64,000 nucleotides of DNA, taken from NCBI RefSeq assembly GCF_023169965.1, contig NZ_AP025592.1:2356001-2420000 (forward strand), written 5' to 3'. This DNA is from Anaeromyxobacter paludicola (GTDB taxonomy: Bacteria > Myxococcota > Myxococcia > Myxococcales > Anaeromyxobacteraceae). Of the stretch, positions 16,660-25,262 are shown in pieces (within the stretch, counting starts at the first letter, position 1; the number at the start of each line of letters is the position of its first letter). Both the position numbers and the translations under genes were made by a program. The notes beneath the pieces were generated by a model that was given only the letters and a program-made list of their open reading frames with translations, was not told the origin of the DNA and ran no database searches.

Positions 16660-18171
16660 TCACGCCCCCGGCTCGACGTCCGGCTGCGCCTGCATGAGGC
16701 CGAGCCGCGCCCAGAGGTCGCGGGTGCCCTCGAGCAGGCTCTTCAGGCCGACGTAGCCGTACCCGGCCTGGAACAGGAACAGGAAGGGCAGCGAGTAGTA
16801 CACGCCCCGGTCGATCACGAACAGGATGCCGTAGGTCATGTAGATGGCGAGCGAGAGCTCGACCACCGGCTGCCAGGTGATGGCGGCCTTGTAGCGCTTC
16901 TTCGCGACCGGCTCGCCGGCCTTCCTCACGCCGAGCTTGGGCGTGCGGGTGAAGCCGGTCTGGTGGCCGAGGAGCGCCTCCACGACGGCGCGGGCGTTGT
17001 TGACCGAGAGGCCGATGCCGAGCGCCATGAGGAACGGCAGGTACTTGAGCTGCTGCCACCGGGAGGCGCCGATCTCGCGCTGGCTCGCCACGTAGAACGA
17101 GCAGACCGACAGGGTGGCGGCGGCGAAGAACGGGATGTCGAGGAGCAGCACCTCGAACCAGCCGTGCGACACGCGGACGATGACCGAGATGGGCATCAGC
17201 ACCGCGAGGGGGATCATGAGCAGGTAGGCGAAGTTGGCGGTCAGGTGGAAGAAGGCCTCCTTCTTCACCTGGAACGGCAGGTCGCTCGCGAAGATGCGCG
17301 GCAGGAGCTTGAGCGCGGTCTGGATGGAGCCCTTGGCCCAGCGGTGCTGCTGGCTCTTGAAGGCGTTCATCTCGACCGGGATCTCGGCCGGCGCCACCAC
17401 CTGCGGCAGGAACACGAAGCGCCAGCCGGCGAGCTGCGCCCGGTAGGAGAGGTCGAGGTCCTCGGTGAGCGTGTCGTGCTGCCAGCCGCCCGCGCTCGCG
17501 ATGGTCTCGCGCCGCCAGACGCCGGCGGTGCCGTTGAAGTTGAAGAAGCAGCCGGAGCGGTTGCGCGCCGTGTGCTCGATGACGAAGTGGCCGTCGAGGA
17601 AGATGCTCTGGGCCTGGGTCAGGGCCGAGTAGGAGCGGTTCAGGTGCTCCCAGCGGACCTGCACCATCCCGATGCCGGGGTCGGTGAAGAAGTGGACCGT
17701 CTTCTCGAGGAAGTCGGGCTCGGGCACGAAGTCGGCGTCGAAGACCGCCACGAACTCGCCCTTGGCGAGCTTCAGCCCGTTCTCGAGGGCGCCCGCCTTG
17801 AACCCCTGCCGGTTGGTCCGGTGGATGTAGGCGATGTCGATGCCCTGCTCGCGCCAGCGCTCGACGCAGCGGCGGGCGATCTCGCGGGTCTCGTCGATGG
17901 AGTCGTCGAGGACCTGGATCTCGAGGAGGTCGCGGGGATAGGCGATCTTGCAGACCGCCTCGACCAGCCGCTCCACCACGTACATCTCGTTGAAGATGGG
18001 GAGCTGGATGGTCACCCGGGGAAGGGCCTGGAACCGTCCCTGGGGCGTCGGCAGCTTGTACTTGTGCCGGTAGTACAGGTACGCCATGACGTACCGGTGC
18101 GAGCCGTACAGTGAGAGCACGAGCAGCACCGCGACATAGGCGACGACGACAGCAATCTCGAGTGGGTCCAT
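16660..18171 (-). CDS. Cellulose synthase-like family 2 glycosyltransferase
   Basis: A 503-residue membrane glycosyltransferase. An N-terminal helix (residues about 7-30) precedes the GT2 domain (about 52-290), followed by several C-terminal helices. Catalytic motifs are all present: DDS (Asp89-Asp90), DAD (145-147), TED (236-238) and QQHRW (274-278). The D,D,D,QxxRW pattern marks processive, polysaccharide-forming enzymes such as cellulose/mannan-type synthases. The product is unknown; it may be an exopolysaccharide or a glucomannan-like chain. No BcsB or BcsC partner is adjacent. The start is ATG at 18171; upstream in-frame starts give no conserved sequence, and a strong promoter lies at 18286-18313. 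Confidence 0.92.
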   Translation of the reverse strand: MDPLEIAVVVAYVAVLLVLSLYGSHRYVMAYLYYRHKYKLPTPQGRFQALPRVTIQLPIFNEMYVVERLVEAVCKIAYPRDLLEIQVLDDSIDETREIARRCVERWREQGIDIAYIHRTNRQGFKAGALENGLKLAKGEFVAVFDADFVPEPDFLEKTVHFFTDPGIGMVQVRWEHLNRSYSALTQAQSIFLDGHFVIEHTARNRSGCFFNFNGTAGVWRRETIASAGGWQHDTLTEDLDLSYRAQLAGWRFVFLPQVVAPAEIPVEMNAFKSQQHRWAKGSIQTALKLLPRIFASDLPFQVKKEAFFHLTANFAYLLMIPLAVLMPISVIVRVSHGWFEVLLLDIPFFAAATLSVCSFYVASQREIGASRWQQLKYLPFLMALGIGLSVNNARAVVEALLGHQTGFTRTPKLGVRKAGEPVAKKRYKAAITWQPVVELSLAIYMTYGILFVIDRGVYYSLPFLFLFQAGYGYVGLKSLLEGTRDLWARLGLMQAQPDVEPGA

Positions 18172-18285
18172 CGTGGGGTTGTCCGCCGGCTGACGGGAGC
18201 GCGTATGGGCGCTCACCGACACCAATTTTCCGCGTCTCCCGTACGGCCGGGGGCTCACCCCCCTCCCCGGCCAAGAGCCGGGCGG

Positions 18286-18313
18286 ACTATAGCCATTCCG
18301 ACGTTGAAGTCAA
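18286..18313 (-). promoter_or_regulatory. Candidate sigma-70 promoter of the GT2 gene
   Basis: On the minus strand TTGACT (18308-18313), a 16-bp spacer, then TATAGT (18286-18291). The leader would be about 105 nt, with a GC-rich fold near 18240-18285. The rest of the 288-bp gap to the ctpA stop (18172-18459) has a 7-bp inverted repeat CCAGTTC/GAACTGG at 18398-18415, without a T-run, that may end ctpA transcription. Confidence 0.6.
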
Positions 18314-18459
18314 AGCAAAACGCCCCCACTGCGAGAGGAAACAGCCCTCCTGGGAGGCCGGAATCATTGAAGAAAAGGCTCAATCGACGCGACCTGACCA
18401 GTTCGAGTGAACTGGGTCGGGACGGTCGGTGATATCGCGCGGCGGGCCCGCGCGGCCCG

Positions 18460-19770
18460 CTACTGACGCGCCGCGACGGGGCGCTGCCGGGCCGGGGCCG
18501 CGGCCTTGAAGATCTCCACCGCGCGCAGGTAGTCGAGCGCGGTGCGCAGCTGGTTGTCCTGCTCGGGCGAGCCCGCCCCGGGCGGCGGCGTCACGGCGGC
18601 GTCGTTCTTGAAGTGGCCCTTGAGGTCGCGCTCGCCCGGGAGCTCCTCGGCGCGCGCCGCCGGGGCGGTCTCCGGGACCACCACGTCGGGGGTGATGCCG
18701 AGCTCCTGGATCGAGCGGTGCTTGGGCGTGAAGTAGCGGGCGATGGTGAGCTTGATGCCCGAGCCGTCCTCGAGGTCGATGATGGTCTGCACCGAGCCCT
18801 TCCCGAAGGTCTGGGTGCCCATGATGACCGCCCGGCCGTGGTCCTGCAGCGCCCCGGCCACCACCTCGCTCGCGCTCGCCGAGCCCTTGTTGACGAGGAC
18901 GATCATCGGGTAGGGCGGCTCGGTCCCCTTCTCGTGGGCCCGCTCCACCTCGGCGCTGCGCTTGTCGCGCCCCTCGGTGCTCACGATGACGCCGGAGGCG
19001 AGGAACCGGTCGGCCACCTTCACCGCCTGGTCGAGCAGGCCGCCCGGGTCGTTGCGCAGGTCGAGCACCAGGCCGCGGATCTCGCCCTTCAGCTCGGCCC
19101 GGGCGTCGTCGAGCGCCTTCTTGAGCGCGCGGTCGGTCCGGTCCTGGAACTGCTTCACCCGCACGTGCACCACGCCGCGCGCCGCGTCGATCACCTTCCA
19201 CTCCACGCTCTGGGTGCGCACGTGGTCGCGCAGGAGCGTGAGGCTCTGGGGCGCCTGGAAGCCGTCCCGCATGATGTCGAGGGTCACCTTGCTGCCGGCC
19301 GGCCCCTTGAGGCGGCGGATCGCCTCCATCAGCTGCAGGTCGCGGGTGGGGGCGCCGTCGATCTTGACGATCCGGTCGCCCGGCTTGATGCCGGCGCGCT
19401 CGCCGGGGGAGTCGGACATGGGGGCGATCACGGTGAGCTGCTCGCCCTGGATGGTGAGCTCGATCCCGAGCCCGTCGAACTCGCCGGTGGTCTCGTCCTT
19501 CATGAGCTTCACCACCTCGGGCCGCATGAACTGCGAGTGCGGATCGAGCCGCCCCATCATCCCGTCGATGGCGGCGTAGGCGAGCTCCTTCTCCGGCACC
19601 GGCTCCACGTAGTTGTTCTCGATGTAGGCGAGCGCCTCGGAGAAGACGTCGAGCGGCCGGTAGCCGTCCTTCCGAGCCGCGCGGGCGGCGTGGTCGAAGC
19701 CGAGCCCGGCGACGAAGGCGACCGCGAGCAGCGCGGCGGTGAGGAGGGTGCGGACGGTCGTGCGGTGCAT
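18460..19770 (-). CDS. ctpA: Carboxyl-terminal processing protease (S41)
   Basis: A 436-residue periplasmic S41A protease. A signal peptide or anchor covers residues about 8-30. The tail-protease N-terminal part carries DGMMGRLDPHSQFM, followed by a PDZ domain (about residues 88-180, EFDGLGIELT to MRDG). The S41 core has the catalytic dyad Ser299 (in NKGSASASEVV) and Lys324 (in TFGKGSVQT), spaced 25 residues as in E. coli Prc and plant D1 protease. Such enzymes trim periplasmic proteins, often peptidoglycan hydrolases. It is the last gene of the ftsE-ftsX-envC-like operon, 9 bp after the M23 gene. That position fits a role in controlling the M23 protein or its amidase. Confidence 0.93.
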   Translation of the reverse strand: MHRTTVRTLLTAALLAVAFVAGLGFDHAARAARKDGYRPLDVFSEALAYIENNYVEPVPEKELAYAAIDGMMGRLDPHSQFMRPEVVKLMKDETTGEFDGLGIELTIQGEQLTVIAPMSDSPGERAGIKPGDRIVKIDGAPTRDLQLMEAIRRLKGPAGSKVTLDIMRDGFQAPQSLTLLRDHVRTQSVEWKVIDAARGVVHVRVKQFQDRTDRALKKALDDARAELKGEIRGLVLDLRNDPGGLLDQAVKVADRFLASGVIVSTEGRDKRSAEVERAHEKGTEPPYPMIVLVNKGSASASEVVAGALQDHGRAVIMGTQTFGKGSVQTIIDLEDGSGIKLTIARYFTPKHRSIQELGITPDVVVPETAPAARAEELPGERDLKGHFKNDAAVTPPPGAGSPEQDNQLRTALDYLRAVEIFKAAAPARQRPVAARQ

Positions 19771-19779
19771 GCGCGCTCT

Positions 19780-20883
19780 CTACGGGAGGGAGATCCAGGC
19801 GCGCGGGTCGACCGGCCGGCCGCGCTCGCGGACCTCGAAGTACAGGAAGGGGCCCTGGTTGGACTCGGTGTCGCCGACCGTGCCGAGGAGCGCCCCCTGG
19901 GCGACCTCCTCGCCGGTGGCGGTGCTCATGGAGGCGAGGTGGGCCACGAGCGTGTGGTACCCCTCGCCGTGATCGACGATGACGAGGTTGCCGTAGCCCT
20001 TGAACCAGCCGGCCCAGGCCACCCGGCCGGCGGCGACCGCCCGCACCGGAGCCCCGGCGGGCGCGCGCAGGTCCACGCCCTTGTGCAGCGTCACGGTGTT
20101 GAAGGTGGGCTCCACCACCTTGCCGTAACCGAGGGCCAGGGTCCCGTCCACCGGCGGAGGGAGCCGCCCCCGGAGGGCGCGGAACCCGCGGGCCCCGGCG
20201 CCGGCCCGCGCCGGCAGGGCGCCGATGAAGCGGGCCAGCCGGGCCTCCTGCTCGGCGGCCTCCCGGGCGGCCTGCTCGTGCCGGGCGCGCTCCTGCGAGA
20301 GGCTGGCGAGCAGCGTCTGCCGCTCGGCGCGGAGCCGCTCCGCCTCGGCGCGCCGGGCCGCCACCTCCGCGGAGAGCGCCCCGAGCCGCGAGGACTCCGC
20401 CTCGCTGCGCCGCCGCGAGGCCTCGGCCGCGGCCACGGCGTCGTGCGAGGCGCGCAGCAGGGCGAGGTCGCCGGCCAGGATCCGCTCGAACAGGTAGCGG
20501 CGCTTCACCAGCTCCGCGAGCGACGGGGCGGCGGCGAGCACGCGCAGCTCGCCCATCCGGCCCATCCGCGCCCGGGCCGCGAGCCGGGGGCGGAGCCCCT
20601 CCACCTGGGCGGAGAGGGCGCGCTCGGCCCCGGCCTGCTCGGCGCGGGCGCGCGCCAGCGCCGGCTCGGCCGCCGCGCGGGCCGCCTCCAGCCGGGCCGC
20701 CTCGGCCTCGGCCCGCTCCAGCGCCGCGTCGGCGGCGGCGAGCGAGGCGCGCGCGCTCCGCTCCTCCCCCCGCAGCCGGCGCGCCGCGGCCTCCTCGGCC
20801 GCCTTGCGGGCGCGGGCGGCGTCGAGGTCGCTCGGGCCGCCCTGCCCGGCGGCGAGCGCGAGGGCGAGGAGCGCGGCGATCAT
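19780..20883 (-). CDS. EnvC-like LytM-domain protein, degenerate active site
   Basis: A 367-residue exported protein: short signal peptide (residues 1-13), a long Ala/Glu/Arg coiled coil (about 18-215), and a C-terminal M23/LytM domain (about 235-360). In catalytic LytM enzymes zinc is held by H and D of HxxxD and the second His of HxH. Here HKGVDL (His267, Asp271) and VAHL (His315) are present, but the HxH position reads FLY (346-348). Cleavage is therefore unlikely. This matches EnvC, which activates cell-wall amidases under FtsEX control. The gene overlaps ftsX by 4 bp, strongly supporting that role. Loss of only part of the site makes it an intermediate between an enzyme and a fully degenerate EnvC. 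Confidence 0.87.
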   Translation of the reverse strand: MIAALLALALAAGQGGPSDLDAARARKAAEEAAARRLRGEERSARASLAAADAALERAEAEAARLEAARAAAEPALARARAEQAGAERALSAQVEGLRPRLAARARMGRMGELRVLAAAPSLAELVKRRYLFERILAGDLALLRASHDAVAAAEASRRRSEAESSRLGALSAEVAARRAEAERLRAERQTLLASLSQERARHEQAAREAAEQEARLARFIGALPARAGAGARGFRALRGRLPPPVDGTLALGYGKVVEPTFNTVTLHKGVDLRAPAGAPVRAVAAGRVAWAGWFKGYGNLVIVDHGEGYHTLVAHLASMSTATGEEVAQGALLGTVGDTESNQGPFLYFEVRERGRPVDPRAWISLP

Positions 20884-21764
20884 TCCATCCGCCGGAGGAA
20901 GCGGCTCACCGCCACGGCGCTGGCCACGAGCCCGAGGAGCGCGCCGCCGAGCCAGAGCCCGGCGAGCAGCGACAGCGGCAGCACGTCGGCGCGGCGCAGG
21001 TGCGCCGCGAGCGCGACCGCGCCGTGCAGCCGGGGCGCGAGCGCGGCGTAGAGCGCGAGGAGCGAGAGCGTGGCGAGCCCGGCGCCGATGAGCCCCTGCA
21101 AGAGCCCCTCGATGAGGAAGGGCAGCTCCACGAAGGCGTTGGTGGCGCCCACGAGCTTCATGATCTCGATCTCGTCGCGCCGGGCGTACACGCCGAGCCG
21201 CAGCGTGTTGGCGACGAGCACCGCCGCCGCCACCGAGAGCACGCCGAAGAGCACCGCGCCCACCTGGCGCAGCCGCCGGAGCAGCTTCTCGAGCCGGTCG
21301 AGCCAGGCGTTCCCGAAGTCCACGTCGGTCGCGCCGGGCACCGCCTTGAGCCGCGCCGCGAGCTGCTCGGCCTGGTCCACGCTCGCGCCCGGCGCGCGCA
21401 CCTCGATGGACGCCGGGAGCGTCGCCTCGCCCACGCCGTCGAGGAGCTTGCGCTCGTCGCCGAGCGAGCCCGCGAGCCGCTCCAGCGCCTCGCGCGAGGT
21501 GACCGCCTCGATCTGGGCGCCCGGCGCGAGCCGCCCGGCGGCGGCCGCCGCCTGGTCGAGGTCGGCCCCCGGCTGCAGGTACACGCTCACCTGCACGTCG
21601 CCGCCCCAGGCGGTGAGGAGCCGCTCCGCGCTCTGCAGGGCGCCCGCGAACAGGCCGGTCAGGAACACGGCCACGAAGATGGTCGCGGTGGCCACCAGCG
21701 TGACGAAGGGCGTCCGCCGCATGGCGTCGAGCGCGCGCCGGAAGAAGTAGAGGAGCGGGTACAT
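20880..21764 (-). CDS. ftsX: Cell division ABC transporter permease FtsX
   Basis: A 294-residue protein with the FtsX layout: cytoplasmic N-terminus and first helix (residues about 20-42), an extracytoplasmic loop (about 45-160), then three further helices. The core motif RRDEIEIMKLVGAT lies just after the second helix and is the hallmark of FtsX permeases. The periplasmic loop recruits a hydrolase regulator (EnvC in enterobacteria, PcsB or RipC in Gram-positives). The start overlaps the ftsE stop by 1 bp (TGATG), and the stop overlaps the EnvC-like start by 4 bp. All three are thus translationally linked. Confidence 0.94.
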   Translation of the reverse strand: MYPLLYFFRRALDAMRRTPFVTLVATATIFVAVFLTGLFAGALQSAERLLTAWGGDVQVSVYLQPGADLDQAAAAAGRLAPGAQIEAVTSREALERLAGSLGDERKLLDGVGEATLPASIEVRAPGASVDQAEQLAARLKAVPGATDVDFGNAWLDRLEKLLRRLRQVGAVLFGVLSVAAAVLVANTLRLGVYARRDEIEIMKLVGATNAFVELPFLIEGLLQGLIGAGLATLSLLALYAALAPRLHGAVALAAHLRRADVLPLSLLAGLWLGGALLGLVASAVAVSRFLRRME

Positions 21765-22450
21765 CAGCGGGCCGCCGCCTTCGGCGCGAGCTCGCCGTCG
21801 AAGGCCACCCGGCCCGCCTCGAGGGCCACCACCCGGTGCCGGTAGCGCTCGAGCAGGCTCCGGTCGTGGGTGGCGACGAGCACGGTCGTGCCGCGCCGGT
21901 TGGCGCCCGAGAGCAGGTCCATCACCTCGAGCGTCATGTCGGGGTCGAGGTTGCCGGTCGGCTCGTCGGCGAGGAGCATGGGCGGATCGGCGACGAGCGC
22001 GCGGGCCACCGCGACCCGCTGCTGCTCGCCGCCGGAGAGCGAGAGCGGGAACTTGTCGGCCTTCCCGGCGAGCCCCACCTGCTCCAGCACCGCGAGCGAG
22101 CGGCGCCGCACCTCCCGCGGCGAGAAGGCGCGCACCTCCAGCGGGAACCCGACGTTCTCGAGCACCGTCCGCTGCGGGAGCAGCTTGAAGTCCTGGAACA
22201 CGAACCCCATGTTCCGCCGGATCACCGGGACGGAGGTGTCGCGGATGCGCGCCACGTTCCGGCCGAAGATGAGGAGCTGCCCGCTCGTGATCTGCTCGGC
22301 GCAGAGCACGAGCTTGAGGAGCGTGGACTTGCCCGCGCCGGAGGGGCCGGTGAGGAAGACGAACTCGCCCTTGTCGATGTCGAGGCTCACGTCGGCCAGC
22401 GCCGGCGCCTCGCCGGCGTACTGCTTGTAGACGTGGAAGAGCTGGATCAT
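21764..22450 (-). CDS. ftsE: Cell division ATP-binding protein FtsE
   Basis: A 228-residue ABC ATPase. Walker A is GPSGAGKST (residues 35-43), the Q-loop is in FVFQDFKLLPQRTV, the signature is LSGGEQQRVAVARAL, Walker B is MLLADEPTGNLD, and the switch His is in VATHDRSL. Residue choices such as the DFKLLPQRTV run after the Q-loop are typical of FtsE. With FtsX it couples ATP use to septal peptidoglycan hydrolysis. It is the first gene of the four-gene operon; the gene upstream (stop at 22454) lies 3 bp away on the same strand and may share the transcript. Confidence 0.95.
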   Translation of the reverse strand: MIQLFHVYKQYAGEAPALADVSLDIDKGEFVFLTGPSGAGKSTLLKLVLCAEQITSGQLLIFGRNVARIRDTSVPVIRRNMGFVFQDFKLLPQRTVLENVGFPLEVRAFSPREVRRRSLAVLEQVGLAGKADKFPLSLSGGEQQRVAVARALVADPPMLLADEPTGNLDPDMTLEVMDLLSGANRRGTTVLVATHDRSLLERYRHRVVALEAGRVAFDGELAPKAAAR

Positions 22451-22453
22451 CGG

Positions 22454-23350
22454 TCAGGGGGCCTTCTTCAGGTCCTCGGCCAGGTACGAGAGGATCACCT
22501 CGTCGAGGCTCTTCTCGCTGATGAGGTCCTCGCCGAAGAGGCTCGTGCTGCGCGGCGGCGAGGGGGGTGGCGGAGCGGCCGGCGCGCGCGGAGGGGGCGG
22601 CGGCGCCGGGCGCGGGGCGGGTCGAGGCGGCGGGGCGACGCGGGGCGCGACCGGCGGCGGCGCGGCGGCGCGGGCGGGGCGGCCCGGGGGAGCGGGACGC
22701 GGCGGGGGGCGCGCGACGTTCCGGGGCTGCCCGCCCGGCGGGGTGGGCGGCGCGGCGCGGGGCGCGAGGGGCGGCGCGCGCGCAGCGGGGGGCGCGGGGC
22801 GCGCAGCGGGAGGAGGCGGGGCCGCCGCCCGGGGCGGCGCCGCGGGGTGCCTGGCGCTCGCGACGGCGGCCGCGGCCGCGGCGGCGGTCGGGAACGCGGC
22901 CGGGCTCGCGGCGGGGAGCTTCGGCGCGGGCGGCGCCTCGTGGACCGGCTCGGCAGGGGCGGCTTCCGGGGCTGGCCGGGCGGCCGCCGCCAGGGCTGGA
23001 GCTTCCGGGGTCGGCTCGGCGGCCGGCGCGGTGTCAGCCGCCTCGGGATGGAGCTCGCCGGGCTGGAACACGACGGCCTGCCGGGTCATCCGCTCGACCA
23101 GCGCGTCGTAGGCGCCCTTCACGAGGCCGCGGAGGAGCTCCTTGTGCTGCGCCTCCATGAGCGCGCGCACCCGCTGCTCCAGGTCGTCGCCCGGCGCGAG
23201 GTCGGCGTAGCCGGTCCGCTTGCTGGCGACCACGTTGCCGCCGAGGAACAGGTGGGTCACCACGACCGGGTTGGACGCGCCACAGTCCTCCGTCTGGACG
23301 TGGAACGCCCTGCCCTGGTGCTGCACCGTGTGATTGAAGCCGGTGACCAT
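22454..23350 (-). CDS. Myxobacterial conserved protein with Pro/Ala-rich linker
   Basis: A 298-residue protein with two conserved ends and a low-complexity middle. The first 100 residues form a small domain starting FNHTVQHQGRAFHVQTEDCG, with VVTHLFLGGNVVASKRTGYAD. Domains of this look occur in several myxobacterial proteins; no function is known to me. Residues about 105-270 are mostly Pro and Ala with scattered Arg, probably an extended flexible linker. The last 28 residues, SLFGEDLISEKSLDEVILSYLAEDL, look like a conserved short helix or binding peptide. There is no signal peptide or membrane helix. It lies 3 bp before ftsE, so it may belong to the division operon. Start ATG at 23350. Confidence 0.72.
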   Translation of the reverse strand: MVTGFNHTVQHQGRAFHVQTEDCGASNPVVVTHLFLGGNVVASKRTGYADLAPGDDLEQRVRALMEAQHKELLRGLVKGAYDALVERMTRQAVVFQPGELHPEAADTAPAAEPTPEAPALAAAARPAPEAAPAEPVHEAPPAPKLPAASPAAFPTAAAAAAAVASARHPAAPPRAAAPPPPAARPAPPAARAPPLAPRAAPPTPPGGQPRNVARPPPRPAPPGRPARAAAPPPVAPRVAPPPRPAPRPAPPPPPRAPAAPPPPSPPRSTSLFGEDLISEKSLDEVILSYLAEDLKKAP

Positions 23351-23430
23351 CCGCCCTCGCCCCGCTCGAGACGGGAAGAGTAACGGGCCGCCCGGGGTGC
23401 CGTCCAGACGCCGGCCGGCCGGAAAAGCGC

Positions 23431-24213
23431 CTAGACGTCCACGTGTTCGGCCCGGCTGACCGTCCGGCCGAGGAAGCGCCCGGCGACCCCGAGGAAGCGC
23501 TCCGGGGTGTCGGTGACGAAGAACTGGTGGTCGGCCGGGCGGGCCGGGTCGGTGGCGCCGACGAGCGCCCCCACCTCGGCGGCGATCGCCTCGGCGCTGT
23601 CCACGAGCGCCACCCCGGGCAGCTCCCGGGCGATGGCTCCCCGGAGCAGCGGGTAGTGGGTGCAGCCGAGCACGAGCGTGTCCACGCCGGCCTCCGCGAG
23701 CGGCGCGAGGTAGCGACGGGCCACGAGCCGCACCACCTCGTCCTCCGGGTCGGTCCAGCCCTCCTCGGCGAGCGGCACGAAGAGCGGGCAGGCGCGCGCG
23801 GTCACGGTCGAGCCGGGGCTCGCCTGGGCGATGGCCTGCTGGTAGGCGCCGCTCGCGATGGTGCTCTGCGTCCCGATGACGCCGATGCGGCCGCCGCGGG
23901 TGGCCCGCGCCGCCGCCCGCGCGCCCGGCTCGACCACCCCGAGCACGGGGAGGTGCAGCGACTCGCGCAGCGCCGGCAGCGCCAGCGCCGAGGCGGTGTT
24001 GCAGGCGACCACGAGCAGGTCGATGCCGCGCGACGCGAGGAACCGGGCGTTCCGGAGCGAGTAGTGCGTCACCACGTCGCCCGACTTGGTGCCGTACGGC
24101 AGCCGGGCCGTGTCGCCGAGGTAGACGGTGTCGAGCCCGGGGAGCCGCTCGAGGATGGCGCGGTGGACCGTGAGGCCGCCCACGCCGGAGTCGAAGATGC
24201 CGATGCGTGCCAT
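23431..24213 (-). CDS. murI: Glutamate racemase
   Basis: A 260-residue glutamate racemase, making D-glutamate for peptidoglycan. Family motifs are complete: IGIFDSGVGGLTV at the N-terminus, the first catalytic Cys in VVACNTASA (Cys71), GVIGTQST, and the second catalytic Cys in LGCTHYPLL (Cys184). Length is normal. The gene sits 80 bp upstream of the Pro/Ala-rich protein and the ftsEX operon, so this minus-strand block is rich in cell-wall functions. The start is ATG at 24213, right before IGIFDSG. Confidence 0.96.
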   Translation of the reverse strand: MARIGIFDSGVGGLTVHRAILERLPGLDTVYLGDTARLPYGTKSGDVVTHYSLRNARFLASRGIDLLVVACNTASALALPALRESLHLPVLGVVEPGARAAARATRGGRIGVIGTQSTIASGAYQQAIAQASPGSTVTARACPLFVPLAEEGWTDPEDEVVRLVARRYLAPLAEAGVDTLVLGCTHYPLLRGAIARELPGVALVDSAEAIAAEVGALVGATDPARPADHQFFVTDTPERFLGVAGRFLGRTVSRAEHVDV

Positions 24214-24269
24214 GGGAGTCGCGCATCCTACTCCAAGGGCTACGGACCGGTGCGGCCGTCCGTTCGGGC

Positions 24270-25016
24270 TCAGCGCACGCAGCCGCTCGCCGACGGCAGC
24301 AAGTTGAAGTCCAGGGCCACCCCGAGGTGCGAGAGCGGCTGCTCGCAGACCTCATAGACCGACTGCGGCGCCCCGCCCACGAGCGTCACCGCCTGCAGGT
24401 GCCCGAGGGTGTAGTTGCCGAGCGGCAGGTCGCGCGTGAGCAGGCCGAAGCTGTTCGGGTCGCAGGCGACGCCGGTCGCGGCCGTCGCGTCGACCTGCAC
24501 GTTGTTGGCGTCGTAGATGGCGTAGTTGATGCCGGTGATCGGGGTGCCGTCGGCGGCGACGCAGCGCTGCACGCCGTCGAGCGTGTAGTAGATCGGGATG
24601 CTCTGCGGCGAGAGCGCGTCGAGGGTCACGTCGCGCGAGTTGTCGGGCCCGCCGTGGACGCCGATGGTCCCGGTCTGCTCGTACACCAGCGCGCCGCTCC
24701 GGTAGCCGCGGATGGTGAAGTCGTAGGTCCCCGCGCGGAAGTTCGAGACCGTGATGCCCGGCACCCGCTGCGACCCGGCCTCGCAGGAGGGGTTCCCGCT
24801 CGCGTCCTGCACCTGGAACACGTGACCCGCGAAGGTGACGTCCACCTCGTCCACGACCGCGTCGGAGCAGCCGGTGTTGGTCCGGCCGAAGTCGCCGTGC
24901 TGCGTGCCGGAGGCGTCGCGGAAGTTCCAGTAGAAGGTGACGTCCCCGTAACTGGCGCTGCTGGAGCACCCGGCGAGGACGACGAGGGAGGCGGCGAGCA
25001 GGGCGGTGGTCTTCAT
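24270..25016 (-). CDS. Putative lipoprotein of unknown function
   Basis: A 248-residue exported protein with a lipobox (LAGC, Cys at about residue 17) after a short signal peptide. The mature part is beta-rich with several Cys (about five), for example NTGCSDAVVDEV, NPSCEAGSQRV, and a C-terminal SASGCVR. Phrases such as FRAGTYDFTIRGYRSGALVYEQTG resemble Ig-like or carbohydrate-binding beta-sandwich folds. No family is recognised. The start is ATG at 25016, preceded by GAGGA at good spacing; an upstream in-frame start at 25049 lacks a ribosome-binding site. It is divergent from tolQ. Confidence 0.72.
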   Translation of the reverse strand: MKTTALLAASLVVLAGCSSSASYGDVTFYWNFRDASGTQHGDFGRTNTGCSDAVVDEVDVTFAGHVFQVQDASGNPSCEAGSQRVPGITVSNFRAGTYDFTIRGYRSGALVYEQTGTIGVHGGPDNSRDVTLDALSPQSIPIYYTLDGVQRCVAADGTPITGINYAIYDANNVQVDATAATGVACDPNSFGLLTRDLPLGNYTLGHLQAVTLVGGAPQSVYEVCEQPLSHLGVALDFNLLPSASGCVR

Positions 25017-25262
25017 GTCGTCCTCACTGGTGAGCAACGGCCGTGCCACGCGGGGAAGACGGCCGGCCCTCGCATTTGTTCAACCCGGCGAGCGCCCGGA
25101 TGTCGCTCGCCCGCCACGCCGTGGCTCCCGCGCACGGCCCCACGATCCGAGAGAAAAGCCCTCGCCGGACGAATAGGAGTGGGGGGCTCGCCCGCCTGCA
25201 CCAAAATGGACGCCCCCTGGGTCGCGTGCTAAAAAATCAACTTCTTCAACCCCTTGCGTGAC

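Noticed and set aside
18172-18279. Riboswitch in the long leader of the GT2 gene
   Set aside because: The leader folds because of GC content, but no cyclic-di-GMP (GEMM) or other conserved riboswitch core is seen.
25017-25262. Promoter of tolQ near GTGCTAAAAAAT
   Set aside because: The AT-rich box is suggestive, but no matching -35 lies at 16-18 bp, so no feature was called.
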